Positions 1-7,090 are shown, numbered from the stretch's first letter. The stretch is 7,238 bases of DNA from Planctomycetota bacterium (GCA_020344865.1 CP070830.1:1551780-1559017), one strand, 5' to 3'. Notes: a model not told the origin generated them from the sequence alone. Made by a program: numbers and translations.

Positions 1-563
1 CTGAGAAGTTTTTCATAATAGCTCTTGTTGTCCTGAACGTACCGTTAATGGTGCTGCTTTACTGCAAATATGACTATATGAGCAGAAGACACACCCTGCC
101 ATTAGTAATATTTACAATTTTTTATGCCTCCGCCGGTTTACAGGCGATGGGGGCCTGGCTACAAGGTAAATTTTCTAAAGAAGTTGAAAAACCATCCAAG
201 GCCAAAACCGGTGAGACGACTTGGTTTTTGGCCTTGCTGGCTATCGGTATTTCCATATGCATTCCCAGATTACTTACACCTATTCGCTCAGCAAAGAAGA
301 GTTTTCGAGAGGTTGCCCAATGGCTTGCAACGCACACTGGCGAGAAAGATATTGTGGCGGTTCCCGATATTCGAATCAGTTTCTACGCCCAACGTAAAGG
401 CGTAATATGTAAGGCTGGACAGGTTCCTAAAAAAGCTCATTATATTGTCAGAGAATTCAAGAGCGACGAGGCAATCTTGCCGGGACAGTTAGACAACATA
501 GAGCACGAATATGTGGACCAGGCAGATAAAAACAGAATCATCATATACAGAAGAAGATTGTAA
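1..563 (+). CDS. Membrane glycosyltransferase, PMT/ArnT (GT39/GT83)-like, C-terminal part only
   Basis: The reading frame is open from base 3 to the TAA at 561-563, giving 186 residues with no upstream stop, so the gene starts left of the window; the ATG at 48 is internal. Hydrophobic segments sit at about residues 4-20, 31-53 and 74-91. They are followed by a soluble tail beginning near residue 100 (FREVAQWLATHTGEKDIVAV, then a ...RISFYAQRKG... stretch). This pattern of last membrane helices, a loop with SRRHTLPLV and then a small periplasmic domain is what I know from PMT-like, lipid-phosphate-sugar-dependent glycosyltransferases. Those act at the outer face of the inner membrane. The catalytic N-terminal part with its acidic loop is not visible, so neither activity nor substrate can be judged. 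Only 1 nt separates it from the Wzm-like gene, implying co-transcription and a role in the same polysaccharide. It could instead be another polytopic membrane protein of the locus. Confidence 0.7.
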   Translation, partial: EKFFIIALVVLNVPLMVLLYCKYDYMSRRHTLPLVIFTIFYASAGLQAMGAWLQGKFSKEVEKPSKAKTGETTWFLALLAIGISICIPRLLTPIRSAKKSFREVAQWLATHTGEKDIVAVPDIRISFYAQRKGVICKAGQVPKKAHYIVREFKSDEAILPGQLDNIEHEYVDQADKNRIIIYRRRL

Positions 564-564
564 G

Positions 565-1344
565 ATGGAGAACGTCTCACATAGAAATAATTATCTGTTT
601 CTGACTTCTGTTATGGCTATAACAGATTTTAAAATAAAATACGACAATTCTGTGTTAGGGTACTTTTGGAGTCTACTTAAGCCGTTGTTGATGTTTGGGA
701 CGTTGTACCTTGTATTTTCGGTATTTGTCAGATGGCAGGTCGAAAACTACAGATTGTATCTTCTTTTGGGGATTATCCTCTGGAATTTCTTGTCTGAGGT
801 GACCCTGAACAGCATGGTATTGCTGCAAAGCAAAGCGTCAATACTTAAAAAGATTTATTTCCCACGGTGGATTATCGTCGTGGCCTCTTCCTTGACATCC
901 CTTCTAACCTTGTTGCTCAATATAGGTGTGTTTTTTATATTTTTTGCTTTCTCCGGCGCTCGCTTTCGCATGAGCGCACTGCTTTTTGTCGTCTATTTGG
1001 CTGAGCTTTACATACTTGTGGTGGGCCTGGCACTTTTGCTGTGTGCGTTGTTCCCGAAATTCAGGGACATCCACCATATTTGGGAGGTTTTCGTTCAGCT
1101 TGGTTTTTGGGCAACGCCAATCATATATCCGATTTCCATAGTGCCGGCGAAATACCATACGTTAATATTTCTAAATCCCGTCGCGAGGATTATCCAGGGC
1201 AGCAGACAGGCATTAATCGGGCCGGGCGGTGAATTCTTAGGTTTAACGAATCACATTATTATAGTTTTTGTGGCGGTAGGTTTATTTGCGATAGGTTTAG
1301 GAATGTTCAACCGATTGTCACGCAGCTTCGCAGAGGATTTATGA
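565..1344 (+). CDS. wzm: ABC-2 type polysaccharide export permease (Wzm-like)
   Basis: This is a 259-residue integral membrane protein, the usual size for Wzm/KpsM/TagG permeases. It forms the inner-membrane channel through which lipid-linked polysaccharide is exported. The N-terminal amphipathic region (about 11-40: DFKIKYDNSVLGYFWSLLKP) matches the typical 'D-x-K-x-R/K-Y-x-x-S-x-LG-x-x-W-x-x-L-x-P' signature of the ABC2_membrane family. About six hydrophobic segments follow, near residues 40-55, 64-84, 103-130, 137-162, 172-192 and 229-247. The motif FPKFRDIHHIWEV (163-175), then FWATPIIYP (181-189) and LNPVARIIQGSR (203-214), are also characteristic. The frame is open upstream to an ATG at 511, but I chose the ATG at 565. 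It lies 1 nt after the upstream stop, has a purine-rich AAGAAG 8 nt before it, and gives the conserved N-terminus without an 18-residue hydrophilic extension. Its stop overlaps the Wzt start (ATGA). Confidence 0.93.
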   Translation: MENVSHRNNYLFLTSVMAITDFKIKYDNSVLGYFWSLLKPLLMFGTLYLVFSVFVRWQVENYRLYLLLGIILWNFLSEVTLNSMVLLQSKASILKKIYFPRWIIVVASSLTSLLTLLLNIGVFFIFFAFSGARFRMSALLFVVYLAELYILVVGLALLLCALFPKFRDIHHIWEVFVQLGFWATPIIYPISIVPAKYHTLIFLNPVARIIQGSRQALIGPGGEFLGLTNHIIIVFVAVGLFAIGLGMFNRLSRSFAEDL

Positions 1345-2093
1345 TAACTCTTAATGAAGTAAGCAAGGTGTTCCGTTTGCCGCACGACAAAAAAACAACT
1401 CTGCGGCAAAGATTCGTCAGTCTTCTTCAGAAGAAGACATATGAAGAGCTTTATGCTTTGCGCAATCTAAACTTGAAGGTCAATGACGGCGAGTTTTTAG
1501 GGATTATAGGCAAGAACGGCGCCGGCAAGTCTACGTTGCTGAAAGTCATAGCCAAAGTATTTGAGCCAACCTCAGGGAGTGTATCCACTAACGGAATGAT
1601 AGCTCCTTTTCTTGAACTGGGGGTGGGATTTCAGTGGGAACTTACGGTCAAAGACAACATTTTTTTCTACGGCGCTTTACTCGGCATGTCGCGGCAGGAG
1701 GTCGAGGAAAAGTATGACTGGATAATTGACTTTTCCGGACTGGAAAGATTTGTCGATGCAAAGCTAAAAAACCTGTCGTCAGGAATGCAGGTGCGACTGG
1801 GCTTTTCCATTACGGTGAGCGTTGAAAGCCCAATACTGCTGGTGGATGAGGTTTTGGCAGTAGGAGACATGGAGTTCCAGCGCAAATGTTATAGCTCATT
1901 TAGGGGATTTAAAAGAAGTGGGCGGACGATTTTATTCGTTAGCCACGATTTTGAGGCTGTTGAAAGATTTTGCGATAGGGTAATCCTGCTCGAAGATGGT
2001 GAAATTAAGGCGCAGGGCGGTCCACGGGACATGTTGGGTGTTTACGACCGGGGAAACAGTACTGACCTGCGGAATGCCAATTCTATCATTTAG
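1341..2093 (+). CDS. wzt: ABC polysaccharide export ATPase (Wzt-like, short form)
   Basis: This 250-residue nucleotide-binding subunit would power the Wzm-like permease by ATP hydrolysis on the cytoplasmic side. Visible motifs are Walker A GKNGAGKS (57-64), a Q-loop region LGVGFQWELTVKDN (93-106), the ABC signature LSSGMQ (145-150), Walker B ILLVDE (165-170) and the switch histidine in SHD (202). The N-terminal stretch NEVSKVFRLPHDKKTTLRQR and the LELGVGF motif are typical of the Wzt/TagH/KpsT (ABCH) subgroup. The protein ends about 48 residues after the switch histidine. It therefore lacks the C-terminal jelly-roll domain that longer Wzt proteins (about 400 residues or more) use to recognise the capped end of the glycan. 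The start overlaps the permease stop in ATGA at 1341-1344, with AGAGGA immediately upstream. The 4-nt overlap and the pairing leave little doubt about the function; the exported glycan is unknown. Confidence 0.94.
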   Translation: MITLNEVSKVFRLPHDKKTTLRQRFVSLLQKKTYEELYALRNLNLKVNDGEFLGIIGKNGAGKSTLLKVIAKVFEPTSGSVSTNGMIAPFLELGVGFQWELTVKDNIFFYGALLGMSRQEVEEKYDWIIDFSGLERFVDAKLKNLSSGMQVRLGFSITVSVESPILLVDEVLAVGDMEFQRKCYSSFRGFKRSGRTILFVSHDFEAVERFCDRVILLEDGEIKAQGGPRDMLGVYDRGNSTDLRNANSII

Positions 2094-2142
2094 GAGTAGG
2101 TCAAGCAGGTAAGGTTCTTCAATATAAGAGACGGGCATTGGC

Positions 2143-2844
2143 ATGCGTAAGTTCAAGAACAAGTTCGATGAAGCAAAAAATCTGCTCACTTTAGTGGCGT
2201 CTCTAAATTTGAAACCAGAACAGCGAATCCTGGACATAGGATGCGGATATGGGAGATACCTCAAATTGCTGAAGGATAACGGGTTCAATAGTGTTGGTAT
2301 TGATGTTAATGCCTCGATAGTCAAGGCGAACTTGGCTAAAGGCCTGAACTGTATGACGTCGGAGGAATTTGATAAAAGCTCCGATTCTTACGACCTTGTG
2401 ATAATGTCGCATGTCATCGAGCACTTTCCACCGCCGGAGCTACTCCATTTCATTGAACATTATGTGGAGCGCCTGAAGACCGGAGGACACCTCATTATTG
2501 CCACGCCGCTTATGTGGCCGTGTTTCTATGTTGACTTCGACCATATAAAACCATATCCCCCCGAAGCAATTGATTGGATGTTCTGCCTTGACAACCCACA
2601 GGTCCAGTTCTGCTCTAAGTACCGGCTTGAACGCATTAGCGTACGAATAAGAAGACAGGCGATATTGCCTTCGTGGGGTCAGAAGCTTTATCTTGAGCAG
2701 AACTGGCCGGGGCTATACAAATTGCAAGAGAAACTGTTTGATTTTTTATTTAACATTACCGGCGGACTAATTGGAATGACCACAGGTTGGATCGGGCTTT
2801 ACAAATACAAAGGGCTACGCAACGAAGTAGAACAGATTGTATGA
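2143..2844 (+). CDS. Class I SAM-dependent methyltransferase
   Basis: This is a 233-residue protein with a Rossmann-type methyltransferase core. Motif I is ILDIGCGYG (29-37), the SAM-binding loop. The acidic residue ending strand 2 is D54 in GIDVN. The motif after strand 4 is YDLVIMSHVIEHF (83-95), and strand 5 is GGHLIIATP (114-122). The segment FYVDFDHIKPYPPEAI (128-143) resembles the 'D-x-x-H-x-x' insertion common in sugar or small-molecule methyltransferases. A C-terminal hydrophobic stretch at about 200-220 (FLFNITGGLIGMTTGWIGLY) could bind the membrane or simply be buried. The start is the ATG at 2143, because an in-frame TAA at 2125 blocks extension; no strong ribosome-binding site is visible. 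It lies 49 nt after the Wzt-like gene. In export loci such enzymes methylate a sugar of the repeat or cap the chain end. Which one applies here, and whether the acceptor is O, N or C, cannot be read from the sequence. Confidence 0.85.
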   Translation: MRKFKNKFDEAKNLLTLVASLNLKPEQRILDIGCGYGRYLKLLKDNGFNSVGIDVNASIVKANLAKGLNCMTSEEFDKSSDSYDLVIMSHVIEHFPPPELLHFIEHYVERLKTGGHLIIATPLMWPCFYVDFDHIKPYPPEAIDWMFCLDNPQVQFCSKYRLERISVRIRRQAILPSWGQKLYLEQNWPGLYKLQEKLFDFLFNITGGLIGMTTGWIGLYKYKGLRNEVEQIV

Positions 2845-2936
2845 TGACCCGAATCAAACGGTTCAGGGACGAAGTTAGTGATATAGTGTTTCTAAAGCAT
2901 AGAATTCCTCACAAGCGAACAGTATTGATGATATGA
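2841..2936 (+). CDS. Possible 31-residue coupled small ORF between methyltransferase and GT4 genes
   Basis: An ATG at 2841-2843 overlaps the methyltransferase TGA (2842-2844). It opens 31 codons (MMTRIKRFRDEVSDIVFLKH and on to RTVLMI) that end in a TGA at 2934-2936, which overlaps the next gene's ATG at 2933. Both junctions are thus 4-nt ATGA overlaps, the same pattern as the permease/ATPase junction. The peptide is basic and has no motif I recognise. Its ending, KRTVLMI, looks like the first beta-strand of many glycosyltransferases, so it might be a relic of an earlier start of the GT4 gene. It could equally be a reading-through leader that keeps ribosomes on the message, or chance. A real function is unproven. 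Confidence 0.3.
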   Translation: MMTRIKRFRDEVSDIVFLKHRIPHKRTVLMI

Positions 2937-4135
2937 AGTATTGTAGAGACCGAGTGAAAGTGCTTTTCGTCTCTCACTCCTCAGCTATGTACGGGGCGGA
3001 AAGGAGCTTGCTGCTTTTATTAAAGAATATAGACAGGAAATATATCGAGCCAATTGTTGCTTTACCCGAACCAGGCCCCTTAGAGGAGGAAATTACGAAG
3101 TTAAATATTAAAGTATGGGAGGTTCGCTCCCCATGGTGGGTACGGGATAAGGTTGATGTGCGATCGACAATTCGCTGTGTAATTTCTGAAGTAAAGGCGC
3201 TCTGGAAGTTGATCTCGACACTAAGACGCGAAAAAGTAGACCTCGTCTATACCAATACAATAGTAAAGTTCACAGGAGCACTTGCGGCTGCCATTAATAG
3301 AAAACCACATATTTGGCATATAAGGGAAATATTGCAGGGGAACCCGGGCTTACACTCTTTACTGCCGCATAAGGTGCTGTTTAAGCTCATTGTGAGCTTG
3401 TCAAACAAGGTTATCACCAACTCGAATGCGACCGGGAGGCAGTTTCAATGTCTGGATCATCATAATAAGGTGCAAGTGGTCTACAACGCTGTTGACTCGG
3501 AGGCTTTTGCAGTGCCGTCTTCTTTTCCAGGTATAGAGGGAGCAGCACAGGGAGACTGGTTGGTTGCCGTAGTTGCACCTATACAAGAAAACAAAGCTCA
3601 AGATGTCGCTATTCGCGCAGTGGAAATCGCCAGAAAAGCAATCCCGAATATTAAACTTCTTCTGATTGGAGAAGCAGACGGAGTATATTTGGAATATCTA
3701 AGAAGAACGGCTTCAGAACTCAATGTCTTAGATGAAGTTGTTTTTGCAGGATATAGAGATGATGTTGCGAAGGTTCTTCCCTATTGCAAAGTCCTCCTAT
3801 CCCCTTCTTTGGTAGAATCTTTCGGGCGCACGATAATGGAAGCAATGGCTGCTGGTATCCCGGTGATAGGGGCGGACACAGGAGGCCGAAAAGAGATAAT
3901 AAAGGATGGTAGTACCGGTTATCTCGTTCCGGCCAACGACCATTCAGAGATGGCACGCAAGATTATAGAACTATTCCGCCATCCGGATAAAGTAACAATG
4001 ATGGGCGAGAGGGGGCGGGAGGTCGCAGCAGAAAAGTTTACAGTTGAAAGATATGCTCAAGATATCACAAGGGTCATAACAGAGGTGATGCAAATGTCCT
4101 GTGGAGGACAAATAGCAGCCTACCAGGACCAGTGA
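2933..4135 (+). CDS. GT4 family (GT-B fold) glycosyltransferase
   Basis: This 400-residue retaining-type glycosyltransferase is predicted to be cytosolic or peripherally membrane bound, adding a sugar from a nucleotide donor to the growing lipid-linked glycan. The N-terminal half starts with VKVLFVSHSSAMYGAERSL (8-26), the usual GT4 first strand and glycine loop. The linker region contains TNSNATGRQF (162-171) and VVYNAVDSEAF (182-192). The C-terminal donor-binding half has LLLIGEADG (242-250), VVFAGYRDDV (269-278) and the E-x7-E motif ESFGRTIMEAMAAGIPV (295-311, with E295 and E303), followed by GADTGGRKEII and GSTGYLVP. The 'GR(L)...KG' loop after the linker is replaced by APIQENKAQD (215-224), a mild variation. 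I chose the ATG at 2933, which overlaps the small upstream ORF. A GTG at 2954, directly before the first strand, is an alternative start. Donor and acceptor are unknown. Confidence 0.92.
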   Translation: MKYCRDRVKVLFVSHSSAMYGAERSLLLLLKNIDRKYIEPIVALPEPGPLEEEITKLNIKVWEVRSPWWVRDKVDVRSTIRCVISEVKALWKLISTLRREKVDLVYTNTIVKFTGALAAAINRKPHIWHIREILQGNPGLHSLLPHKVLFKLIVSLSNKVITNSNATGRQFQCLDHHNKVQVVYNAVDSEAFAVPSSFPGIEGAAQGDWLVAVVAPIQENKAQDVAIRAVEIARKAIPNIKLLLIGEADGVYLEYLRRTASELNVLDEVVFAGYRDDVAKVLPYCKVLLSPSLVESFGRTIMEAMAAGIPVIGADTGGRKEIIKDGSTGYLVPANDHSEMARKIIELFRHPDKVTMMGERGREVAAEKFTVERYAQDITRVITEVMQMSCGGQIAAYQDQ

Positions 4136-4148
4136 AGCTTGAAGCTTC
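4134..4148. repeat. Perfect short inverted repeat over the GT4 stop codon
   Basis: GAAGCTT and AAGCTTC form 7-nt arms around one central base. Read the other way, the site is also a tandem GAAGCTT duplication. It overlaps the TGA of the GT4 gene. With no loop and no T-run it does not look like an intrinsic terminator. No function is assigned. Confidence 0.35.
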
Positions 4149-4188
4149 GGGCCTATTTGAACATTTAAGAAAGAACCGCTGTTCTATC

Positions 4189-4194
4189 GGAAGG
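4189..4194 (+). promoter_or_regulatory. Ribosome binding site for the two-domain GT2 gene
   Basis: GGAAGG lies 9 nt before the ATG at 4204 and 6 nt before a TTG at 4201. An in-frame TAG at 4198-4200 rules out longer starts, so only these two are possible. I favour ATG. Confidence 0.55.
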
Positions 4195-4203
4195 TTTTAG
4201 TTG

Positions 4204-6117
4204 ATGAGGCCAAAGAGACAACAGGAACAGATTGAGAGGCCGCAAATCCAAGAAAGGCCTCCGTATTTGTTAATTCTTACTCGTGCTTTCATTTGGTTTT
4301 TTTTGAGGCCAGAGGTTAGAAAATTTGCCAAGGCCGTAAACGCGTACAGGTCCGGTGGTTTGAGGCTATGTTGGTATCGTCTGCTGGGAAGATTCGGCAC
4401 ACCTATACGAGAGCCTTCGTACCGACCTTTTCGAAACCAGCTTTCACGTTCGCAGAGTCAGTTTCTTTTGGCCAAATGTCCTAATAAGCCCGTTATATCA
4501 ATAATAGTGGTGGTGGATAAAAGGGACGGCAAGTGGCTGGCGAAATGCATTAATTCAGTGGCCAGCCAATATTACGCAAATTGGGAACTCATATTGGTGA
4601 ACAGTGCGAGTCAGAAGAGCAGTCAGATAAGGTTGGTGAGTACTTGGACATCGCAAGACAGCCGCGTTCGTGCATTTTGTTTAAAGCACAATTCAACAAT
4701 GGCGGAGGCAACCAACTCGGCAATCAGACAGGCAAGAGGTAAATTCATTGGGTTCCTTGATGGGGATGATGAGCTTACGGCCGATGCTTTGACCTGGATA
4801 ATATGGACCATAAATAAGCACCCTCAGGCCCGTTGGTTTTACTCCGATGAAGACAAGATATCGAAAGATGAACGCTGCCACAGTCCTTATTTCAAGCCGG
4901 ATTTTTCGCCTGAACTGCTTTTGTCTAATATGTACACGCAGCACTTTATTATTTACTCCGCTGATGCACTCTCTGAAATTGGTGGGTTGCGGGAATTGGA
5001 TAGTGGTCAAGAGCACGATTTATCGCTGCGGCTTTCAGAAGTGATTCCGAGAGAGCAAATCGTGCATATTCCCCGGGTTTTGTATCACTGCCGGGAAGTT
5101 ACAGGGTCACTTGGCACAAAGCAAAAGCCCTCGATGGGCGCACAAAAGGTAGTGGCAGAGGCGCTAAAGCGAAGAAATCTAAGAGCAGATGTATCACTTC
5201 ACAAGCTTTGTCCAACACTCTATCAGATAGCCTTACAACCTTCACACTTTCCAAAAGTTAGTATCATAATTCCCACAAGAAACGCTCTGGACCTTTTACA
5301 AAGGTGCGTCCATTCGATACGAGAGTACACAAACTATCCCAATTATGAGATTATAGTTGTGGACAATCAATCCAATGACTTGAAGGTGACAGAATATTTA
5401 GCTGCCGAAAGCTCACAGCGTCACGTTAAAGTATTACAGTACAATAATGACTTCAATCACTCGGCGATGAACAATATCGCTGTAAGTTCAGTGAAGTCAG
5501 AGTTTGTTGTCTTTATGAACAATGATGTTGAAATCGTCTCGGACAATTGGTTAGAACAATTGGTGGCTACCGCACAAATTGACGAGTCCGTCGGGACTGT
5601 CGGGGGGTTACTTCTGTATCCTGACGGAAAGGTCCAACACGGCGGCATGCTTTTGGGAATATTGGGGCTTGCAGGGCATGCACACAAGCGTATGGAGTCA
5701 AATTCAGCCGGATATTTCGGACGTCTCTATGCTTTTCAGGAGATGTCCGGAATAACGGCGGCGCTGGCGCTGGTCAGGCGGGCAGCCTTTGAGTTTGTTG
5801 GCGGCTTTAACTCCGAAAGATATCCAACCTCGTACAATGATGTGGACCTCTGTATCCGTCTGCGCAAAGAAGGGTTCCGTTGTCTTTACAATCCGATGGT
5901 TCGGGCCATTCACTATGAAGCAAAGACGCGCCCCATAACGGCGGACGAGTTGCATTACCAAGAAAGGCTGATGGCCGACCACTCGGAAATACTTGGCAAC
6001 GACCCTTTTTACAACCCGAATCTTGCGCTTGATAACGAGCAATTTTCCGGCTTTAGACGATTCCCCGTTGAAGACCAGATTCCAGAGTTGGCTGATATTC
6101 CAAGAGGTGAGAGGTGA
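4204..6117 (+). CDS. Two-domain GT2 glycosyltransferase (RfbC-like fusion)
   Basis: This 637-residue protein has two GT-A fold family 2 domains in tandem, a layout well known in O-antigen clusters. Domain 1 runs from about 97 to 330. It has strand 1 PVISIIVVVDKRD, a donor-metal motif FLDGDDEL (184-191), YSDEDKI (213-219) and an acidic motif QEHDLSLRL (269-277). Domain 2 runs from about 350 to 610. It has VSIIIPTRN (352-360), IIVVDNQSND (383-392), FNHSAMNN (417-424), FMNNDVE (437-443), EMSGITAALALVRRAAFE (513-530) and the catalytic acidic motif YNDVDLCIRL (544-553). The first 90 residues are basic, with one hydrophobic stretch (about 21-35, YLLILTRAFIWFFLR) that could be a membrane contact. 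In domain 1 the usual 'PxYN' is VVVDKRD and the usual 'VDDGS' is LVNSAS (131-136), so its nucleotide site looks altered. A gap of 68 nt follows the GT4 gene, and its end overlaps the next gene by 4 nt. The sugars are unknown. Confidence 0.9.
   Translation: MRPKRQQEQIERPQIQERPPYLLILTRAFIWFFLRPEVRKFAKAVNAYRSGGLRLCWYRLLGRFGTPIREPSYRPFRNQLSRSQSQFLLAKCPNKPVISIIVVVDKRDGKWLAKCINSVASQYYANWELILVNSASQKSSQIRLVSTWTSQDSRVRAFCLKHNSTMAEATNSAIRQARGKFIGFLDGDDELTADALTWIIWTINKHPQARWFYSDEDKISKDERCHSPYFKPDFSPELLLSNMYTQHFIIYSADALSEIGGLRELDSGQEHDLSLRLSEVIPREQIVHIPRVLYHCREVTGSLGTKQKPSMGAQKVVAEALKRRNLRADVSLHKLCPTLYQIALQPSHFPKVSIIIPTRNALDLLQRCVHSIREYTNYPNYEIIVVDNQSNDLKVTEYLAAESSQRHVKVLQYNNDFNHSAMNNIAVSSVKSEFVVFMNNDVEIVSDNWLEQLVATAQIDESVGTVGGLLLYPDGKVQHGGMLLGILGLAGHAHKRMESNSAGYFGRLYAFQEMSGITAALALVRRAAFEFVGGFNSERYPTSYNDVDLCIRLRKEGFRCLYNPMVRAIHYEAKTRPITADELHYQERLMADHSEILGNDPFYNPNLALDNEQFSGFRRFPVEDQIPELADIPRGER
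6102..6113 (+). promoter_or_regulatory. Strong ribosome binding site supporting a GTG start
   Basis: GAGGTGA at 6104-6110, within AAGAGGTGAGAG, is a seven-base match to the consensus Shine-Dalgarno AAGGAGGTGA. It is placed for the GTG at 6114. It lies inside the end of the preceding coding region. An in-frame TGA at 6108 excludes an earlier start. Confidence 0.7.
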
Positions 6118-7031
6118 CAGGACCGGCCCCCAACGGAGGTACGAACTCTGTAATCGTCGCAATACCCACCCACAACGCGGGTCGGCAGTTCAGCAAGGTG
6201 CTGGAAAGCTTGCAAAGCCAGACCGTAAGAGCCGTCCGGACTCTTGTCATCGACTCTGGGTCCACAGATGAAACTGTTGAGTTAGCCAGGAACCGTGGCT
6301 GCGAGGTAATAGCCATTAAGCGCGCCGATTTCAACCATGGCAGTGCAAGAAATCTCGCTGTGGCTAATACCAACACCGAATTTGTTGTATTCCTTACTCA
6401 GGATGCAGTACCTGCCGATGAGCATATGATTGCTGAGTTGATAAAACCTATGCGAGCGGACCCAAGTATTGCCATATGCTACGGCCGCCAATTACCTTGG
6501 TCGGATGCACACCCCTTGGAACGCTTTGCACGTGAGTTTAACTACCCACCCCAGTCCATTCTAAAAACTAAAAGCCAAATAGCCACCCTTGGTCTCAGAA
6601 CGTTTTTTTGCTCAAACTGCTGTTCCGCTGTTAGACGCTCGACATTTAACGAACTCGGCGGCTTCGAAAATAACGTAATAGCAAATGAAGACATGTTATT
6701 TGCGGCCAAAGCCATCCTTCACGACTATTTTGTCTATTATGCCTCAGCTGCAAGGGTGTACCATAGTCACCGTTACTCCTTACCCCGAATATGGAAACGG
6801 TACTTCAATATCGGAAGGTTCTTCGCCGACAACAGGGTGCTCCTCCGGCAGGGCGACCTGAAAGGCTATGGTCTCGAGATGCTGAAGGCTGGCATAAGAA
6901 CATTCTGGCAAGAACGGACGCCGTATTACATCGCTGCTCTTCTCATGCAATCAGTGGTAAAGGGAATTGCCTGCAAGCTTGGCTGGTATTACCAACTTTT
7001 GTCCGGTAGAAAGCGAAATGAGCCTTTATGA
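6114..7031 (+). CDS. GT2 family glycosyltransferase, rhamnosyltransferase-like
   Basis: This 305-residue single-domain GT-A enzyme starts at GTG, overlapping the TGA of the previous gene (GTGA, 6114-6117). Motifs in order are VIVAIPTHN (13-21), LVIDSGSTDET (44-54), DFNHGSARN (72-80), VFLTQDAVP (92-100), CYGRQLPW (122-129), FFCSNCCSAVRR (164-175), LGGFENN (181-187) and the acidic NEDML (191-195). The combination FNHG-x-x-RN, TQDA, GRQLP and SN-x-CSA-x-RR is what I know from RfbN-type dTDP-rhamnosyltransferases of O-antigen clusters. The C-terminal third has a basic, hydrophobic tail (YYIAALLMQSVVKGIACKLGWYYQLL, given here only as 271-296) that could bind the membrane. Transfer of L-rhamnose is an inference from motifs. 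No rml genes lie in the window, and a related deoxysugar is possible. It is the last + strand gene of the operon visible here. Confidence 0.88.
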   Translation: MTGPAPNGGTNSVIVAIPTHNAGRQFSKVLESLQSQTVRAVRTLVIDSGSTDETVELARNRGCEVIAIKRADFNHGSARNLAVANTNTEFVVFLTQDAVPADEHMIAELIKPMRADPSIAICYGRQLPWSDAHPLERFAREFNYPPQSILKTKSQIATLGLRTFFCSNCCSAVRRSTFNELGGFENNVIANEDMLFAAKAILHDYFVYYASAARVYHSHRYSLPRIWKRYFNIGRFFADNRVLLRQGDLKGYGLEMLKAGIRTFWQERTPYYIAALLMQSVVKGIACKLGWYYQLLSGRKRNEPL

Positions 7032-7090
7032 TAAGTCGGTTTTCAACCAGTCATCTAAGTCATTTCATCGCAACAGATGCCGTTGGCTGG

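Noticed and set aside
511..564. A longer start (ATG 511) for the Wzm-like permease
   Set aside because: It would overlap the upstream gene by 53 nt and add a hydrophilic 18-residue tail not typical of the family. ATG 565 fits the family length and the 1-nt junction.
1932..2324. A - strand ORF of 130 codons across the ATPase/methyltransferase junction
   Set aside because: Opposite two well-supported genes with conserved motifs. Its peptide has no domain features, so it is a shadow frame.
5704..6162. A - strand ORF of 152 codons opposite the end of the two-domain GT2
   Set aside because: Antisense to highly conserved glycosyltransferase motifs; low-complexity composition typical of a shadow frame.
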